DNA of 64,000 nt from Actinomyces sp. oral taxon 448 str. F0400 (GCF_000220835.1 NZ_GL985606.1:2601646-2665645); one strand, 5' to 3'; positions 54,936 through 64,000 are shown, counted from the first letter of the stretch. Numbers and translations are program-made. The notes: generated from the letters alone by a model not told the origin.

Positions 54936-55733
54936 ATGAGCCGAGCCACCCTTGCCAAGAACCCGCGCGAGGTCGCGGGCATGTTCGACGCCGTCGCACG
55001 TCGCTATGACCTGACCAACGACGTTACGAGTCTGTGGCAGATCTCCATGTGGCGCGCGGTCACCCGCTCCGCCGTCGCCGCCGGGCCGGGCATGCGGGTG
55101 CTCGACCTGGCGGCCGGCACCGGGACCTCGTCGGCCGGCTACGCGGCCGACGGCGCCGACGTCGTCGCCTGCGACTTCTCCACCGGCATGGTCGCCGAGG
55201 GCAGGCGCCGGCACCCGGGGATCACCTTCGTCGCCGGGGATGCCACCGCCCTGCCCTTCGCCGATGAGACCTTCGACGTCGTCACCATCTCCTACGGGCT
55301 GCGCAACGTGCAGGACGCCGTCGGCGCCCTGCGGGAGATGGCACGTGTGACGCGGCCGGGGGGGCGGGCGGTCGTCGCTGAGTTCTCCACGCCCGCTTGG
55401 CGCCCCTTCCGCAGTCTGTACCGCTTCTACCTGGGCACGGCGCTGCCCGTGGCCGCACGACTCGTGTCCTCCAGCACCGAGGCCTACGACTACCTGGGCG
55501 AATCGATCCTGGCCTGGCCCGACCAGGAGGGGCTGGCCGCGCTCATGCAGAAGGCCGGCTGGCGGGGCGTGGGGTACAAGAACCTGTCGGGCGGGATCGT
55601 GGCCATCCACCGCGCCACTCGGCCGACGGGACCGGTGACGGGGCGGGCGGCCGGGAGTCCGGCGCAACCGGGGTGGGAGGCGGAGCGGCCGACGCAGGAG
55701 ACCGGGGACCCGGCCTTCCCCGACCCGGCCTGA
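54936..55733 (+). CDS. menG: Demethylmenaquinone methyltransferase
   Basis: A 265-residue SAM-dependent C-methyltransferase of the UbiE/MenG family, making the last step of menaquinone synthesis. Motifs are [17 protein letters not shown] at the start, [16 protein letters not shown] for [22 protein letters not shown], and [15 protein letters not shown]. The C-terminal ~40 residues are Pro/Gly-rich and extra. The ATG at 54936 gives the usual family N-terminus; 54924 is an alternative four codons earlier. It probably shares a transcript with menF, which starts 9 bases after its stop. Confidence 0.93.
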   Translation: MSRATLAKNPREVAGMFDAVARRYDLTNDVTSLWQISMWRAVTRSAVAAGPGMRVLDLAAGTGTSSAGYAADGADVVACDFSTGMVAEGRRRHPGITFVAGDATALPFADETFDVVTISYGLRNVQDAVGALREMARVTRPGGRAVVAEFSTPAWRPFRSLYRFYLGTALPVAARLVSSSTEAYDYLGESILAWPDQEGLAALMQKAGWRGVGYKNLSGGIVAIHRATRPTGPVTGRAAGSPAQPGWEAERPTQETGDPAFPDPA

Positions 55734-55742
55734 GGCGGCCGC

Positions 55743-57143
55743 GTGCAGCGCTCACGCGCCCGCGACGTCGCCGCCGCCCCCGTCCGACTGTCGTTCACGA
55801 CCGAGGCACTGCCCGAGGAGGTCGACCTGCTCGCCCTGCTGGGCGGATGCGAGCAGCGCGAAGACATCGTGGCGTGGTCGCGCCGCGGCCGCGGCATGGT
55901 CGGCTGGGGCCGGATCCTCGCGGTGAAGGCGCAGGGTCCTGACCGCGTCGAGGAGCTGCGCTCCGCCTGGCGCGCGCTCGTCCACGCCTCCCGGTGGACC
56001 GACCCGCTGGTGCGGCCGGGCACCGGTCCGGTGGCCCTCGGGACCATCGCCTTCTCATCGGCCTCCCGGCAGAAGTCGGTGCTCATCGTGCCGGAGGTCC
56101 TCATCGGCGCCGACGCTCGCGGTGCCTGGGTCACGACCGCCTCCCTCTCCTCCGGCTCCTTCCAAGCGTCCTCGTCGGCCCCGTCGGGGCGGGGCGGCGC
56201 CCGTGCCCTGCTCGGTCGCATCCCCCCACGAGGCCCGTCGGCGCAGGCCCCGGAGCCGGTGCCGCAACCCGCCTCCGTGCTCCCCGGCGCTCTGAGCGAT
56301 GCCGAGTACGTGGCCGCGGTCGCCCGCGCGCAGCGCCGCATGGCGGCCGGCGAGGCCCGCAAGGTCGTACTCGCCCGCGACGTCCTGGTCACCCCCGCGG
56401 CCCCGCTGCCGACCGTCCGCCTCCTCACGCGCCTGGGCCGCGACTACCCCTCGTGCTGGACCTTCGCCGTCGACGGGATGATCGGCGCCACCCCCGAGCT
56501 GCTCGTGCGTCTGGAGGGCGGGCGCCTGACCAGTCGCGTCCTGGCGGGCACGGCCCGGCGCCGACCGAATGCGGGGACCGCCCGCACTCGGACGTCGGCC
56601 GAACAGGCCGGCCTGTCTGAGCTGGCCCGGTGGCTGGAGGGTTCGGCGAAGAACAACCGCGAGCACGAACTGGCCCGGGCCTCGGCGCTGACGGCGCTGG
56701 AGCCCCTGTGCTCGGTGGTCGAGGCGCCCGAGCGCTTCGTGATCACCCTGCCCAACGTGCTGCACCTGGCCAGCGACATCACCGGCGTCGTCGCCGGGGA
56801 CACCGGGGCCCTGTCGCTGGTCGGCGCCCTGCATCCGACGGCGGCTGTCTGCGGGACGCCGACGCCGGCCGCCGCCCGGATCATCGGGGAGGTCGAAGGC
56901 ATGGACCGGGGCCGCTACGCCGGTCCGGTCGGGTGGGTCGACTGGCACGGGGAGGGCGAGTGGTGCATCGCCCTGCGCAGCGCCGCGGTCCCCGCCGGCG
57001 GTGCCCGCCCGGGCGCGCCGGTGCGGGTCTTCGGCGGCGGCGGGATCATGCCGGACTCCGACCCCGTCGACGAGCTGGCCGAGACAATGGCCAAGATGCG
57101 GCCCGTCCTGGGAGCGCTGGGAGTGCTGGGCGAGACCGATTGA
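55743..57143 (+). CDS. menF: Isochorismate synthase
   Basis: 466 residues, converting chorismate to isochorismate, the first committed step to menaquinone. The C-terminal chorismate-binding domain has RKVVLARDV, the Glu-containing IGATPELLVRLEGG, LHPTAAVCGTPTPAA and GRYAGPVGWVDWHGEG. The N-terminal ~150 residues include a Ser/Pro-rich loop. It could instead be a siderophore-type synthase, but its coupling to menG makes menaquinone the better call. The GTG start lies in a GC-rich stretch without a clear promoter. Confidence 0.92.
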   Translation: MQRSRARDVAAAPVRLSFTTEALPEEVDLLALLGGCEQREDIVAWSRRGRGMVGWGRILAVKAQGPDRVEELRSAWRALVHASRWTDPLVRPGTGPVALGTIAFSSASRQKSVLIVPEVLIGADARGAWVTTASLSSGSFQASSSAPSGRGGARALLGRIPPRGPSAQAPEPVPQPASVLPGALSDAEYVAAVARAQRRMAAGEARKVVLARDVLVTPAAPLPTVRLLTRLGRDYPSCWTFAVDGMIGATPELLVRLEGGRLTSRVLAGTARRRPNAGTARTRTSAEQAGLSELARWLEGSAKNNREHELARASALTALEPLCSVVEAPERFVITLPNVLHLASDITGVVAGDTGALSLVGALHPTAAVCGTPTPAAARIIGEVEGMDRGRYAGPVGWVDWHGEGEWCIALRSAAVPAGGARPGAPVRVFGGGGIMPDSDPVDELAETMAKMRPVLGALGVLGETD

Positions 57144-57513
57144 GCGCGGGCGGGGCCGCCGACGCCGAGGGGGGCTGTCGGTCCGCACCGGTCAGATCCG
57201 GTCAGATCCGGAGGACATCCCGCTCAACCCGCCTGATTCTGCATCGAGATCGGTAGAAAACGACGATATCTGTGGATAACCGGCTGCCGCCACGGCGGTG
57301 AGACCCGGATGTGTCCAAATCCCTGGTGAACACCGGTCTGCCCCGTGAAAATCTTCGGCGAGCCGTTGGAATCACGCGGGTGCACAACGATAGGTGATCC
57401 GCTACCCCACCACCTGGCCCCCGCTCTCGCAACGTCGGCCCTGGTCGGCAGGCCGGCCGACCCGACCAGGCCCGATCGCCCGGCCGGGTCGGCCAGCGGG
57501 GCCGTCAGAGTCC
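57144..57513. other. Intergenic region between convergent menF and htrA
   Basis: It contains a perfect 10-bp tandem repeat (gtcagatccg at 57191-57200 and 57201-57210), one exact DnaA-box sequence at 57271-57279 (TTATCCACA on the minus strand), and overlapping GC-rich hairpins near 57440-57494. No credible gene was found. Confidence 0.6.
57455..57494 (-). terminator. Possible hairpin terminator after htrA
   Basis: ggccgacccg at 57455-57464 pairs with 57485-57494 across a 20-base loop. It lies 20 bases past the htrA stop. A competing 9-bp stem (57440-57448 with 57462-57470) could fold instead. No T-run is seen. Confidence 0.45.
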
Positions 57514-59103
57514 TCAGGAGTCCTTGCGCTCGGAGAGGGTCACCGGCACCTCAAGCTCCTGGTCGTCGCGAATGACCGTCAAAGTCACCTGATCGTTGGC
57601 CGAGTACTGTCGCACGAAACCGGTGAGCGCGGCGGCCTGGCTCGTCATCTTGCCATCGATGGCGGTGATGACGTCGCCCTCCTTCAGTCCGGCCTTCTGC
57701 GCGGGTGAGTCCGTTTCGACCGAATTGATCTGAGCGCCGGCACGGGTGACGCCCCCAGCGGTGCCGCCACCGTCCTCGATGCTGACTCCCAGGTAGGCGT
57801 GTGTCGCCGTCCCCGTCGAAATGAGCTGGTCGGCCACCTTCTGAGCCAGGTTCGACGGGATCGCGAAACCGATGCCGATCGAGCCGGAATTCTCCGACGA
57901 TGAGGACGAGCGACTCGTCGAAGCGATCGAGCTGGTGATGCCGATGACCTTGCCGGTCTCATCGAACAGCGGGCCGCCGGAGTTCCCGGGGTTGATCGCG
58001 GCGTCGATCTGAATGGCGTTGGTGACGATCCGCGAGGCCTGACTGCCGTTCTGCCCGTTCTGCTGCCCGAACAGGCCGCCCAGTCCGCCGCCGGGAATCC
58101 CGGAGCCTCCGGAGCCCGAGGAGTCATCGTTCTCCTCCTGCGTGGTGACGACGGGTCGGTCGAGGGCCGAGACGATGCCGGTGGTCACGGTCGACGACAG
58201 CCCCAGCGGGTTCCCAATGGCCATGACGTCCTGGCCCGTGGCGAGCGTGCCGGAGTCTCCGAGCTGAGCCACCGTCAGGTCCGCCGGCGGATTGTCGATC
58301 GCGATGACGGCCAGATCCGTGGCCTCGTCAGTACCGGTCAGGTTCGCCTCGTAGATGCGGCCGTCGGCCAAAGTGACCTGAATGCGGCTCGCCCCGCTCA
58401 CGACGTGGTTATTGGTGACGATATGGCCGGAGGAATCGTAGATGACTCCCGATCCGAGCGACGTGGTCTGGTTCTGCTCCACGGTGATGGCCACGACGGC
58501 GTTGGAGACGGCCGTCGTGACGGCCTCCCAATCAGGAGTGGTTCCGTTGGAGGACACGGTTTGCGTGGTCGCGCCCGTGGCGATGGACGTCGGAGCCCCC
58601 GACGAGGCCGTGGTGGCGGTGCCGTGGTCGAGGTAGTGCATGCCGGCGGCCGTGCCTGCGCAGGCCAGCAGCGTCACCACCACGGAGGTGACGATGACCC
58701 CGCCCCACCCCGGCCCGCGATGACGCCCGCCGTGTCCGTCGCCCTCCGCGGAGGCCGACGCCGCGGCGTAGGGCGGTCGGTCACCGGCTCCGAAGCCGCT
58801 CACGGGGTCGTCGGAGTACCCCGAGCCGGGCGCGGACGAGGATCGCGCGAAGTTGTAGCCGAGCGGTGTCTGCGGCGCAGAGGTGTAGGGCGCCCCGGGA
58901 GCCGACCCCGCCGTCGGCGACGTGTAGGGCGTCCCGCCCGTGCCCCCACCGTACGGCGAATCAGTCGAGCCGGCCGGACCCTGCTGCGTCGATCCGCCCG
59001 AGGAGGCCGCGAAGCGTGCGGTACCCTCCGCATCGCGCCGCGCCTGCGGGCCGTCATCGGACCGCGGGGGCGTGGTACCGGACTGCTCGTCGTAGATGCT
59101 CAT
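57514..59103 (-). CDS. HtrA/DegP-like membrane-anchored serine protease with PDZ domain
   Basis: 529 residues. About 130 cytoplasmic residues rich in Gly, Ser and Pro precede one helix (VIVTSVVVTLLACAG), then an S1C protease with His in VTNNHVVSG, Asp in ATDLAVIAID and Ser in INPGNSGGPLFDE. A PDZ domain at about 425-520 recognises substrate C-termini. A Gly/Ser/Asn-rich loop lies near 330-355. The enzyme should act outside the membrane in protein quality control. The ATG has GAGGAGG upstream. It is flanked by men genes but need not be related to them. Confidence 0.94.
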   Translation of the reverse strand: MSIYDEQSGTTPPRSDDGPQARRDAEGTARFAASSGGSTQQGPAGSTDSPYGGGTGGTPYTSPTAGSAPGAPYTSAPQTPLGYNFARSSSAPGSGYSDDPVSGFGAGDRPPYAAASASAEGDGHGGRHRGPGWGGVIVTSVVVTLLACAGTAAGMHYLDHGTATTASSGAPTSIATGATTQTVSSNGTTPDWEAVTTAVSNAVVAITVEQNQTTSLGSGVIYDSSGHIVTNNHVVSGASRIQVTLADGRIYEANLTGTDEATDLAVIAIDNPPADLTVAQLGDSGTLATGQDVMAIGNPLGLSSTVTTGIVSALDRPVVTTQEENDDSSGSGGSGIPGGGLGGLFGQQNGQNGSQASRIVTNAIQIDAAINPGNSGGPLFDETGKVIGITSSIASTSRSSSSSENSGSIGIGFAIPSNLAQKVADQLISTGTATHAYLGVSIEDGGGTAGGVTRAGAQINSVETDSPAQKAGLKEGDVITAIDGKMTSQAAALTGFVRQYSANDQVTLTVIRDDQELEVPVTLSERKDS

Positions 59104-59359
59104 TGGTTCCTCCTCGGGCCGTGGCCCCTTCAGTCAAACGGCTCTCACCCAACATGGCTGGTCTGGGCCACGACCGACCCTCCTCTGGGATTTGCCTGTG
59201 AACTCCGGGCCCATTGTGCGCGGCCCCCGGCGACGATGCCAGCGGTCATCCTCACCATTCGGCCGCCGGACCCCGGCTCCGGCTTCCCGGCCGCCCACAG
59301 GTCTTCGGTCCCGCCGGACCGATTCCGCGCACGAATCCGCGGGGACATCACGAGCGTCA

Positions 59360-61327
59360 TCATCCCCCGCCCCGGCCGGCCACGCGCGTGTGCACGACGC
59401 TGAGCCCGCGCACCGGCCGAGTCAGCACATGACGCAATTCACTCAGGGTCGTCGGCTGATGGACGCGTGCTCCCAGCGCTCGGGCGAGAGCGGGCACATC
59501 GGCGCGTTGCGGAGCGGTGAAGAACCTGTCGAAGATTCTTGCAGGGGTGACGGCGGAGTATTCCAGAGTCGAGAAGATCGCCCCGCCGGCGTCGTCAACA
59601 ACGATCACCTGCAGGTCCGGCTCACTCTCGCACCGGCCCCGATTCAGGCTCATGGCGTCGTGCAGGAACGTGAGGTCGCCGATGAGTGCTCGCACCGCCC
59701 GCCCCGAGCACTGCGTGGCGGGGCCGGTGTCCGGCCGGCCGGGCGCGGGTCGGCCGGTGGCCATGCCGACGGCGGTGGCGAGCGTGCCGTCGATGCCGGC
59801 CAGACCGCGGTTGGCGAAAACTCTCGGCGCCTCGGCGACGGTCGGTCGGGCGAGCCGATCGAGGCGGCGGATCGTCAGGGACGAGCCGAGCACGAGGCGA
59901 GGACACGGGTCGGGCGCCGCCACCAGGCGCGGCCGGGGGTCCATGGGAGCGAACCGGCGCCGGCCGCCGCACGCAGGGTCCTCGGGTGGATCGGGCACGC
60001 AGGAGTCGTAGACGGACAGGGCGACGGCGTCGGCGGTCAGCTCCTCGCCAAGAGGCTCTAGCTCGGGCAGCGCCGCGACGGCGTCGCGCCAGCAGCGCAT
60101 CCAGCCGCTCGGGGCGGGGCCGGCGTCGAGGGCGGCGGCCAGGTCTCCAAGACCGCTCGCGCGCAGCGGTCCGCCTCCGGGCGGGTCGGAGACGATGGCG
60201 CGGACCGTCCCGGCGACGTCGGTGATGCGGGCGGTGGAGGCGACGACGTCGATGGGGATGTCGCGGCGCGCGAGCAGGGCGGCGATGGAGCGCGAGAGGG
60301 TGGGGTGCCCGGCGACGATGACACGCTCGACCCGGTCGGCGAGCGCCCGGCCCGCGGGGGTGGCCAGCAACTCGGCGTAGCGGGTGAGCGCCTGGGTGCC
60401 GCCGCGCATCATGGAGGTGGGCTCGGCCAGCAGGGGCCAGTCGAGCTGCTCGGCGAGCCGGCGCAGGCGCAGGGCGATGGTGCGGTCATGCTGATCGCCG
60501 GCGACGACAACGCCGCGGACGGGGTCGACGGGCCGGTCGGAGCCGTGGACGATCCCACCCGGCTCATGGATGCGGATCGCGCGGACCGGCCGGCGCGGGC
60601 CGGGAGGCGGGCTCAGGGCGAGGGCTTCGTCGGGAACGGCCCCGTCGGGCCCGATCGCAGGTGCCAACGGCGGACGGAAGCGTACATTGAGCTGCACCGG
60701 CCCGGGGTCCCTCGTCATCTCGCCGCAGGCGGCGAGGAGGGCGCGGCGCACCTGGCCGGCGATGGCCGATTCGGCGGCCGCGAGACCGAGATCGCCGGTG
60801 AGGTCGGCCGGCAGGTCGACGACGGCGCGCAGGACGCCGTCGAACAGACGCGTCTGCTCAGCGGTCTGGTTGGCCCCGGTGCCGACGAGCTCATGGGGCC
60901 GGTCGGCGGTGACGACGATGAGAGGGATGCCGGCGGCATCGGCCTCCAGAACGGCCGGGTGCAGGTTGGCAACGGCCGTCCCGGACGTGGTGAGAACAGC
61001 GGTCAGGCCTCCGCGTCCCCAGTGGTCCAGGGCACGGTTGGCGCCCAGCGCCATGAAACCGGCGCTGCGCTCGTCCACGGCGACGCGCGTCAGGAGCTGC
61101 CGGCGCTCCTCAGCGGCCGCGATGACGGGGATGAAGGGGGCCGAGCGGGAGCCGGGGGCGAGGACATAGCCGTGGACACCGACACGGTGGAGGGCGTCGA
61201 TGACGGCGCGGGCCATCCGGATCGCGGGCGGCTGCTCCACGGGCGGGCCGCCCGGGCCCATTGATCCGCACGCGCCGAGCCTGCCCGAGTCGGGTTCGAC
61301 CCCCGGCCCGGCGACCGCCCCGCTCAC
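59360..61327 (-). CDS. menD: 2-succinyl-5-enolpyruvyl-6-hydroxy-3-cyclohexene-1-carboxylate synthase
   Basis: A ThDP enzyme joining isochorismate and 2-oxoglutarate. It shows APGSRSAPFIPVI, VDERSAGFMALGANRA, the LTTSGTAVANLHPAVLEA segment and the C-terminal ThDP motif GDLTFLHDAMSLNRG. At 655 residues it exceeds the typical ~550; the extra sequence is in the middle domain and an Arg/Pro-rich stretch near 455-490. The GTG at 61327 overlaps the menC stop (GTGA), so menC and menD are coupled. Confidence 0.94.
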   Translation of the reverse strand: MSGAVAGPGVEPDSGRLGACGSMGPGGPPVEQPPAIRMARAVIDALHRVGVHGYVLAPGSRSAPFIPVIAAAEERRQLLTRVAVDERSAGFMALGANRALDHWGRGGLTAVLTTSGTAVANLHPAVLEADAAGIPLIVVTADRPHELVGTGANQTAEQTRLFDGVLRAVVDLPADLTGDLGLAAAESAIAGQVRRALLAACGEMTRDPGPVQLNVRFRPPLAPAIGPDGAVPDEALALSPPPGPRRPVRAIRIHEPGGIVHGSDRPVDPVRGVVVAGDQHDRTIALRLRRLAEQLDWPLLAEPTSMMRGGTQALTRYAELLATPAGRALADRVERVIVAGHPTLSRSIAALLARRDIPIDVVASTARITDVAGTVRAIVSDPPGGGPLRASGLGDLAAALDAGPAPSGWMRCWRDAVAALPELEPLGEELTADAVALSVYDSCVPDPPEDPACGGRRRFAPMDPRPRLVAAPDPCPRLVLGSSLTIRRLDRLARPTVAEAPRVFANRGLAGIDGTLATAVGMATGRPAPGRPDTGPATQCSGRAVRALIGDLTFLHDAMSLNRGRCESEPDLQVIVVDDAGGAIFSTLEYSAVTPARIFDRFFTAPQRADVPALARALGARVHQPTTLSELRHVLTRPVRGLSVVHTRVAGRGGG

Positions 61328-62475
61328 AGGGGGAGCCCCGCGACCGCGGAGGAGGGGTCATCACGCTCGCGCTCGCGCCGAGTGCGCAGGGCGTTCAGAA
61401 TATGCCCCAGCCGCACCTGCCAGCGGGCAGTCAGCTCGTCGTCGGCGACGACGGCGGCCAGGAGCCTGCGGGAGACGTGGACGGGCCTGACGGCGAGCGT
61501 GCCGCCGCCGGGGACGAGGGAGGGGGCGGCGACGTCGCGCTCCAGCAGACTGACCGTCCCGAGTCCGCAGGCGCCTGCCGGTCCTGGCAGCGCAGCCGCG
61601 AGCGCGACTCCGGCGCTCATGCCCACCGAGGTGTCGAGGGCCGAGGAGACGACGACGGGCATGGCCAGGCGCTCGGCCAGGGCGAAGGCGCGGCGCGCTC
61701 CGCCGAGCGGGGCGACCTTGAGGACGGCGACGTCGGCCGCGTCGCTGCGGGCGACGGCCAGGGGGTCGGCCGACAGGCGAATGGACTCATCGGCGGCGAT
61801 GGGCACGTCGACGGCGCGGCGCAGGGCAGCGAGGTCGTCGACGCCGGGGCAGGGCTGCTCGGCGTACTCCAGGCCGCCGGCGGCCTTGTCGATAAGGGGC
61901 AGGATGGTGGTGGCGGTGGTCAGGTCCCAGGCCCCGTTGACGTCGACGCGGATCCGTCCGCGGGGCCCGATGGCCTCGCGGACGGCCTCGAGCCGCTGGA
62001 GGTCGGCGGCCAGACCGCTGGTGGCGTCGGCGCCGTCCCCGCGACGGCCCGCACCCGCGATCTTCACCTTGGCGGTGCCGGCCCCGGAGCGCGCGACGAG
62101 GTCGCGGGCCGTCACCGGGTCGACTTCGGGGATCGTGACGTTGACGGGAATGCTGGTCCGCCTCCGGGGCAGGTCGGCGATGCCGGTGAGTGCCGACTCG
62201 AGGGCGGAGGCGAGCCAGGTGGCGCAGGCCTCGGAGCCGTGGTCCCAGAAGGGGGCGACTTCGCCCCATCCCGCGGGCCCGTGGAGCAGGACGCCGTCGC
62301 GGTGCCCGATGCCGCGGAAGCGAGTCGCCATCGTAATGCTCCACACGACGGCGCGGTCAACGGCGTCGAGCAGTCCGCCGGGGTCCTGGGCCCGCAGGGC
62401 GCGCAGGTCGATCTCGCCGCGCGCGCGGCGCGGGACGTCGGTCGGCGCATCGGCGAGCGAATCATCTGCGGGCAC
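61324..62475 (-). CDS. menC: o-Succinylbenzoate synthase
   Basis: A 383-residue enolase-superfamily enzyme that dehydrates SHCHC. Active-site features are the Lys pair in AKVKIAG, metal Asp in RVDVNGAWD, Glu in YAEQPCPG and Asp in IAADESIR. The GTG at 62475 has TATCCT 6 bases upstream with no SD, defining the start against a much longer spurious frame that overlaps the carbamoyltransferase gene. It is the first gene of the menC-menD unit. Confidence 0.93.
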   Translation of the reverse strand: MPADDSLADAPTDVPRRARGEIDLRALRAQDPGGLLDAVDRAVVWSITMATRFRGIGHRDGVLLHGPAGWGEVAPFWDHGSEACATWLASALESALTGIADLPRRRTSIPVNVTIPEVDPVTARDLVARSGAGTAKVKIAGAGRRGDGADATSGLAADLQRLEAVREAIGPRGRIRVDVNGAWDLTTATTILPLIDKAAGGLEYAEQPCPGVDDLAALRRAVDVPIAADESIRLSADPLAVARSDAADVAVLKVAPLGGARRAFALAERLAMPVVVSSALDTSVGMSAGVALAAALPGPAGACGLGTVSLLERDVAAPSLVPGGGTLAVRPVHVSRRLLAAVVADDELTARWQVRLGHILNALRTRRERERDDPSSAVAGLPL

Positions 62476-62481
62476 ATCGCC

Positions 62482-62487
62482 AGGATA
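62482..62487 (-). promoter_or_regulatory. -10 box TATCCT for menC-menD
   Basis: It ends 6 bases before the GTG at 62475. Confidence 0.65.
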
Positions 62488-62645
62488 GCCAGCGGGCGTC
62501 GCGATGCGTCCGCCACGCGCCGCGAGCGGGCGCCGAGTGGCGCGAGCGGGGCGCCAGCGGACAGGGAACCGGGGTTGAACCGCCGCGTCGGGCGCGGCGG
62601 GCAGCGGACGGGGTCGGGACGTGCCGGCCCGCTCCCGAGGCCCTC

Positions 62646-63680
62646 CTACTCCCCCAGGGTGGCGACCATAACGGCCTTGATGGTGTGCACGCGGTTCTCC
62701 GCCTGGTCGAAGACGATGGAGGCGGGGCTCTCGAAGACGTCGTCGGTGACCTCCAGGCCGTCCATGCCGGTGGCCCGGTAGATCTCCTCGCCGACGGCCG
62801 TGTTGCGGTCGTGGAAGGCGGGAAGGCAGTGCATGAACTTCGCATCGGGCGCGGCCCTGGCCATGAGGTCGGCATCCACCCGGTAGTCGCGCAGAAGAGC
62901 GATGCGCTCGCCCCAGACGTCCTTGGGCTCGCCCATGGAGACCCAGATGTCGGTGTGGACGAAGTCGACGCCGGCCACGCCCTCGTCGAGGGAATCGGTG
63001 AGAGTGATGCGGGCGCCGGTGGTCGCGGCCACCCGGCGGGCCTCCGCGACGCACTGATCGTCGGGCCACAGGGCCCGGGGCGCCACGATGCGCGTGTCGG
63101 CGCCGATGAGAGCGCCGTTGACGAGCAGGGAGCGGCCGGTGTTGAAACGGGCGTCGCCGACGTAGGCGTAGGAGATCTCGTCGGCGGGCCGGCCGGCGTA
63201 CTCGATCATGGTCAGGCAGTCGCACAGCATCTGGGTGGGGTGCCAGTCGTCGGTCAGGCCGTTCCACACCGGGATGCCGGCCAGCTCGGCGAGGGTGGTG
63301 ACCTTGGCCTGGGAGTCGCCGCGGTACTCCAGACCGTCGAACATGCGGCCGAGCACGCGAGCGGTGTCGGCGATGGACTCCTTGTGGCCGATCTGGGATC
63401 CGGTCGGGTCGAGGTAGGTGACGTGAGCGCCCTGGTCGTGCGCGCCGACCTCGAAGGAGCAGCGGGTGCGGGTGGAGGTCTTCTCGAAGATGAGGGCGAT
63501 GTTCCTGCCCGTCAGACGCTGGGTTTCACGACCGGCCCTCTTGTCCGCCTTGAGCTGGGCGGCCAACTCGATGAGGGCCATCCACTGATCGGGGCTGAAG
63601 TCGAGCTCGCGCAGGAGACTACGGCCCTTGAGTTCCGCCAGGACGGCGGCGTCGGGGGCGGGAAGGGTGAAGGTGGTCAT
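62646..63680 (-). CDS. arcB: Ornithine carbamoyltransferase
   Basis: A 344-residue enzyme with the carbamoyl-phosphate site [30 protein letters not shown], and the ornithine motif [11 protein letters not shown]. Length and the conserved [20 protein letters not shown] run match the E. coli ArgF/ArcB group, which includes the catabolic enzymes of the arginine deiminase pathway. The ATG at 63680 follows AAAGGA; the frame continues upstream without support. No other arginine genes lie in the window, so anabolic versus catabolic use is not settled. Confidence 0.93.
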   Translation of the reverse strand: MTTFTLPAPDAAVLAELKGRSLLRELDFSPDQWMALIELAAQLKADKRAGRETQRLTGRNIALIFEKTSTRTRCSFEVGAHDQGAHVTYLDPTGSQIGHKESIADTARVLGRMFDGLEYRGDSQAKVTTLAELAGIPVWNGLTDDWHPTQMLCDCLTMIEYAGRPADEISYAYVGDARFNTGRSLLVNGALIGADTRIVAPRALWPDDQCVAEARRVAATTGARITLTDSLDEGVAGVDFVHTDIWVSMGEPKDVWGERIALLRDYRVDADLMARAAPDAKFMHCLPAFHDRNTAVGEEIYRATGMDGLEVTDDVFESPASIVFDQAENRVHTIKAVMVATLGE

Positions 63681-63769
63681 GCGGGTCCTTTCTCGGCGCG
63701 ATGGGTGGGATACGGGGAGGGGAACGGGGGATCGTGTGGTATGGCGAATGCACTGCTGTACCGCCACAT

Positions 63770-63818
63770 GCTGCGGCCCCGTTGGCTCGAATGCTGCTCG
63801 AGTCGACGGGGCCGCAGC
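63770..63818 (-). terminator. 13-bp stem hairpin between the solute-binding gene and arcB
   Basis: gctgcggccccgt at 63770-63782 pairs perfectly with 63806-63818, with an inner 5-bp stem (ctcga/tcgag) in the loop. It lies about 60 bases after the stop of the truncated gene. It may end that transcript or act in the arcB leader. Confidence 0.65.
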
Positions 63819-63879
63819 ACGGCCGAGCCGACGCCGCCCTCGACCATGACTCGACTGCGGAAGGGCGGAGGCGGTCAGG

Positions 63880-64000
63880 TCAGGACTTCTTGAAGTCGAA
63901 CTCGGGGTGGTTGTCGGACCATTCAGTGGCGGCGTCGTCCTCCTTGCCCTCGCCGTAGTTGGTGACGAGGCTCTCGAGGTCGCCGTACTGGGTCTCGTCC
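63880..64000 (-). CDS. C-terminal end of a probable solute-binding protein
   Basis: The last 39 residues of an open frame entering from the right edge, containing [26 protein letters not shown] and ending KKS. The Trp plus NHPEF pattern resembles the C-termini of OpuAC-type glycine betaine or proline binding proteins, but the piece is too short to be sure. It could be checked only with the sequence beyond the window. Confidence 0.5.
   Translation of the reverse strand, partial: DETQYGDLESLVTNYGEGKEDDAATEWSDNHPEFDFKKS

Noticed and set aside
57191-57210. Tandem 10-bp repeats as a CRISPR-like or satellite array
   Set aside because: Only two units with no spacers.
57271-57279. Exact DnaA box near an A+T-containing stretch
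   Set aside because: Only one box is present, with no cluster and no dnaA, dnaN or gyrase genes nearby, so it is not an origin.
61324-63267. Very long open frame extending menC through arcB
   Set aside because: The part beyond 62475 is an out-of-frame shadow of the carbamoyltransferase; the leaderless promoter marks the true menC start.

Overview
This window is chromosomal DNA from a high-GC Gram-positive bacterium, most likely an Actinomyces or close relative. That placement is inferred from strong GC bias, many GTG starts, WXG100 and LytR-CpsA-Psr proteins, a menaquinone pathway, a complete 14-subunit complex I, a Rv1264-like adenylate cyclase, and the actinobacterial order tRNA-Thr, tRNA-Met, rpmG, MaoC dehydratase. 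No rRNA, CRISPR array, insertion sequence or integrase was seen.

Layout. (1) 1-6798, minus strand: a conjugation or secretion-like module with a VirB6/TrbL-like membrane protein (cut by the window edge), two NTF2/VirB8-like proteins, a two-helix pilin-like protein, two ParA-related proteins and a wall hydrolase with transglycosylase and NlpC/P60 domains. (2) 7234-11535: a DegT-type sugar aminotransferase and two LytR-CpsA-Psr wall-polymer ligases. (3) 11532-14415, minus strand, visibly richer in A+T in its right half: a little-described type VII secretion locus in which two WXG proteins are each followed by a member of the same unknown ~200-residue family. (4) 14795-27534: galE, purE, purK, a PIG-V-like glycosyltransferase, GtrA, DedA, a two-component system, an adenylate cyclase, birA, maf, a Nudix hydrolase, a MaoC-like dehydratase and rpmG. 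(5) 27590-31395: three tRNAs and an iron-type ABC importer. (6) 31444-35197: htpX, alanine dehydrogenase and an NADPH-ferredoxin reductase. (7) 35366-62475: a respiratory supercluster containing a polyprenyl diphosphate synthase, nuoA-N, a menaquinone reductase-like gene, menG, menF, menD and menC, with an HtrA protease between. (8) 62646-64000: ornithine carbamoyltransferase and the tail of a probable solute-binding protein.

The respiratory cluster is coherent. MenF, MenD and MenC make the naphthoquinone head precursor, the polyprenyl synthase makes the tail, MenG methylates the ring, the GGR-type reductase may saturate the tail, and complex I reduces the finished quinone. menA, menB, menE and menH are not in the window. 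Most genes in the nuo run overlap by 1-8 bases, implying translational coupling.

A second genome-wide habit is visible. Twelve genes have no usable Shine-Dalgarno site but carry a TANNNT-like -10 hexamer ending 6-8 bases before the start codon, as expected for leaderless mRNAs. I used this to choose several starts.
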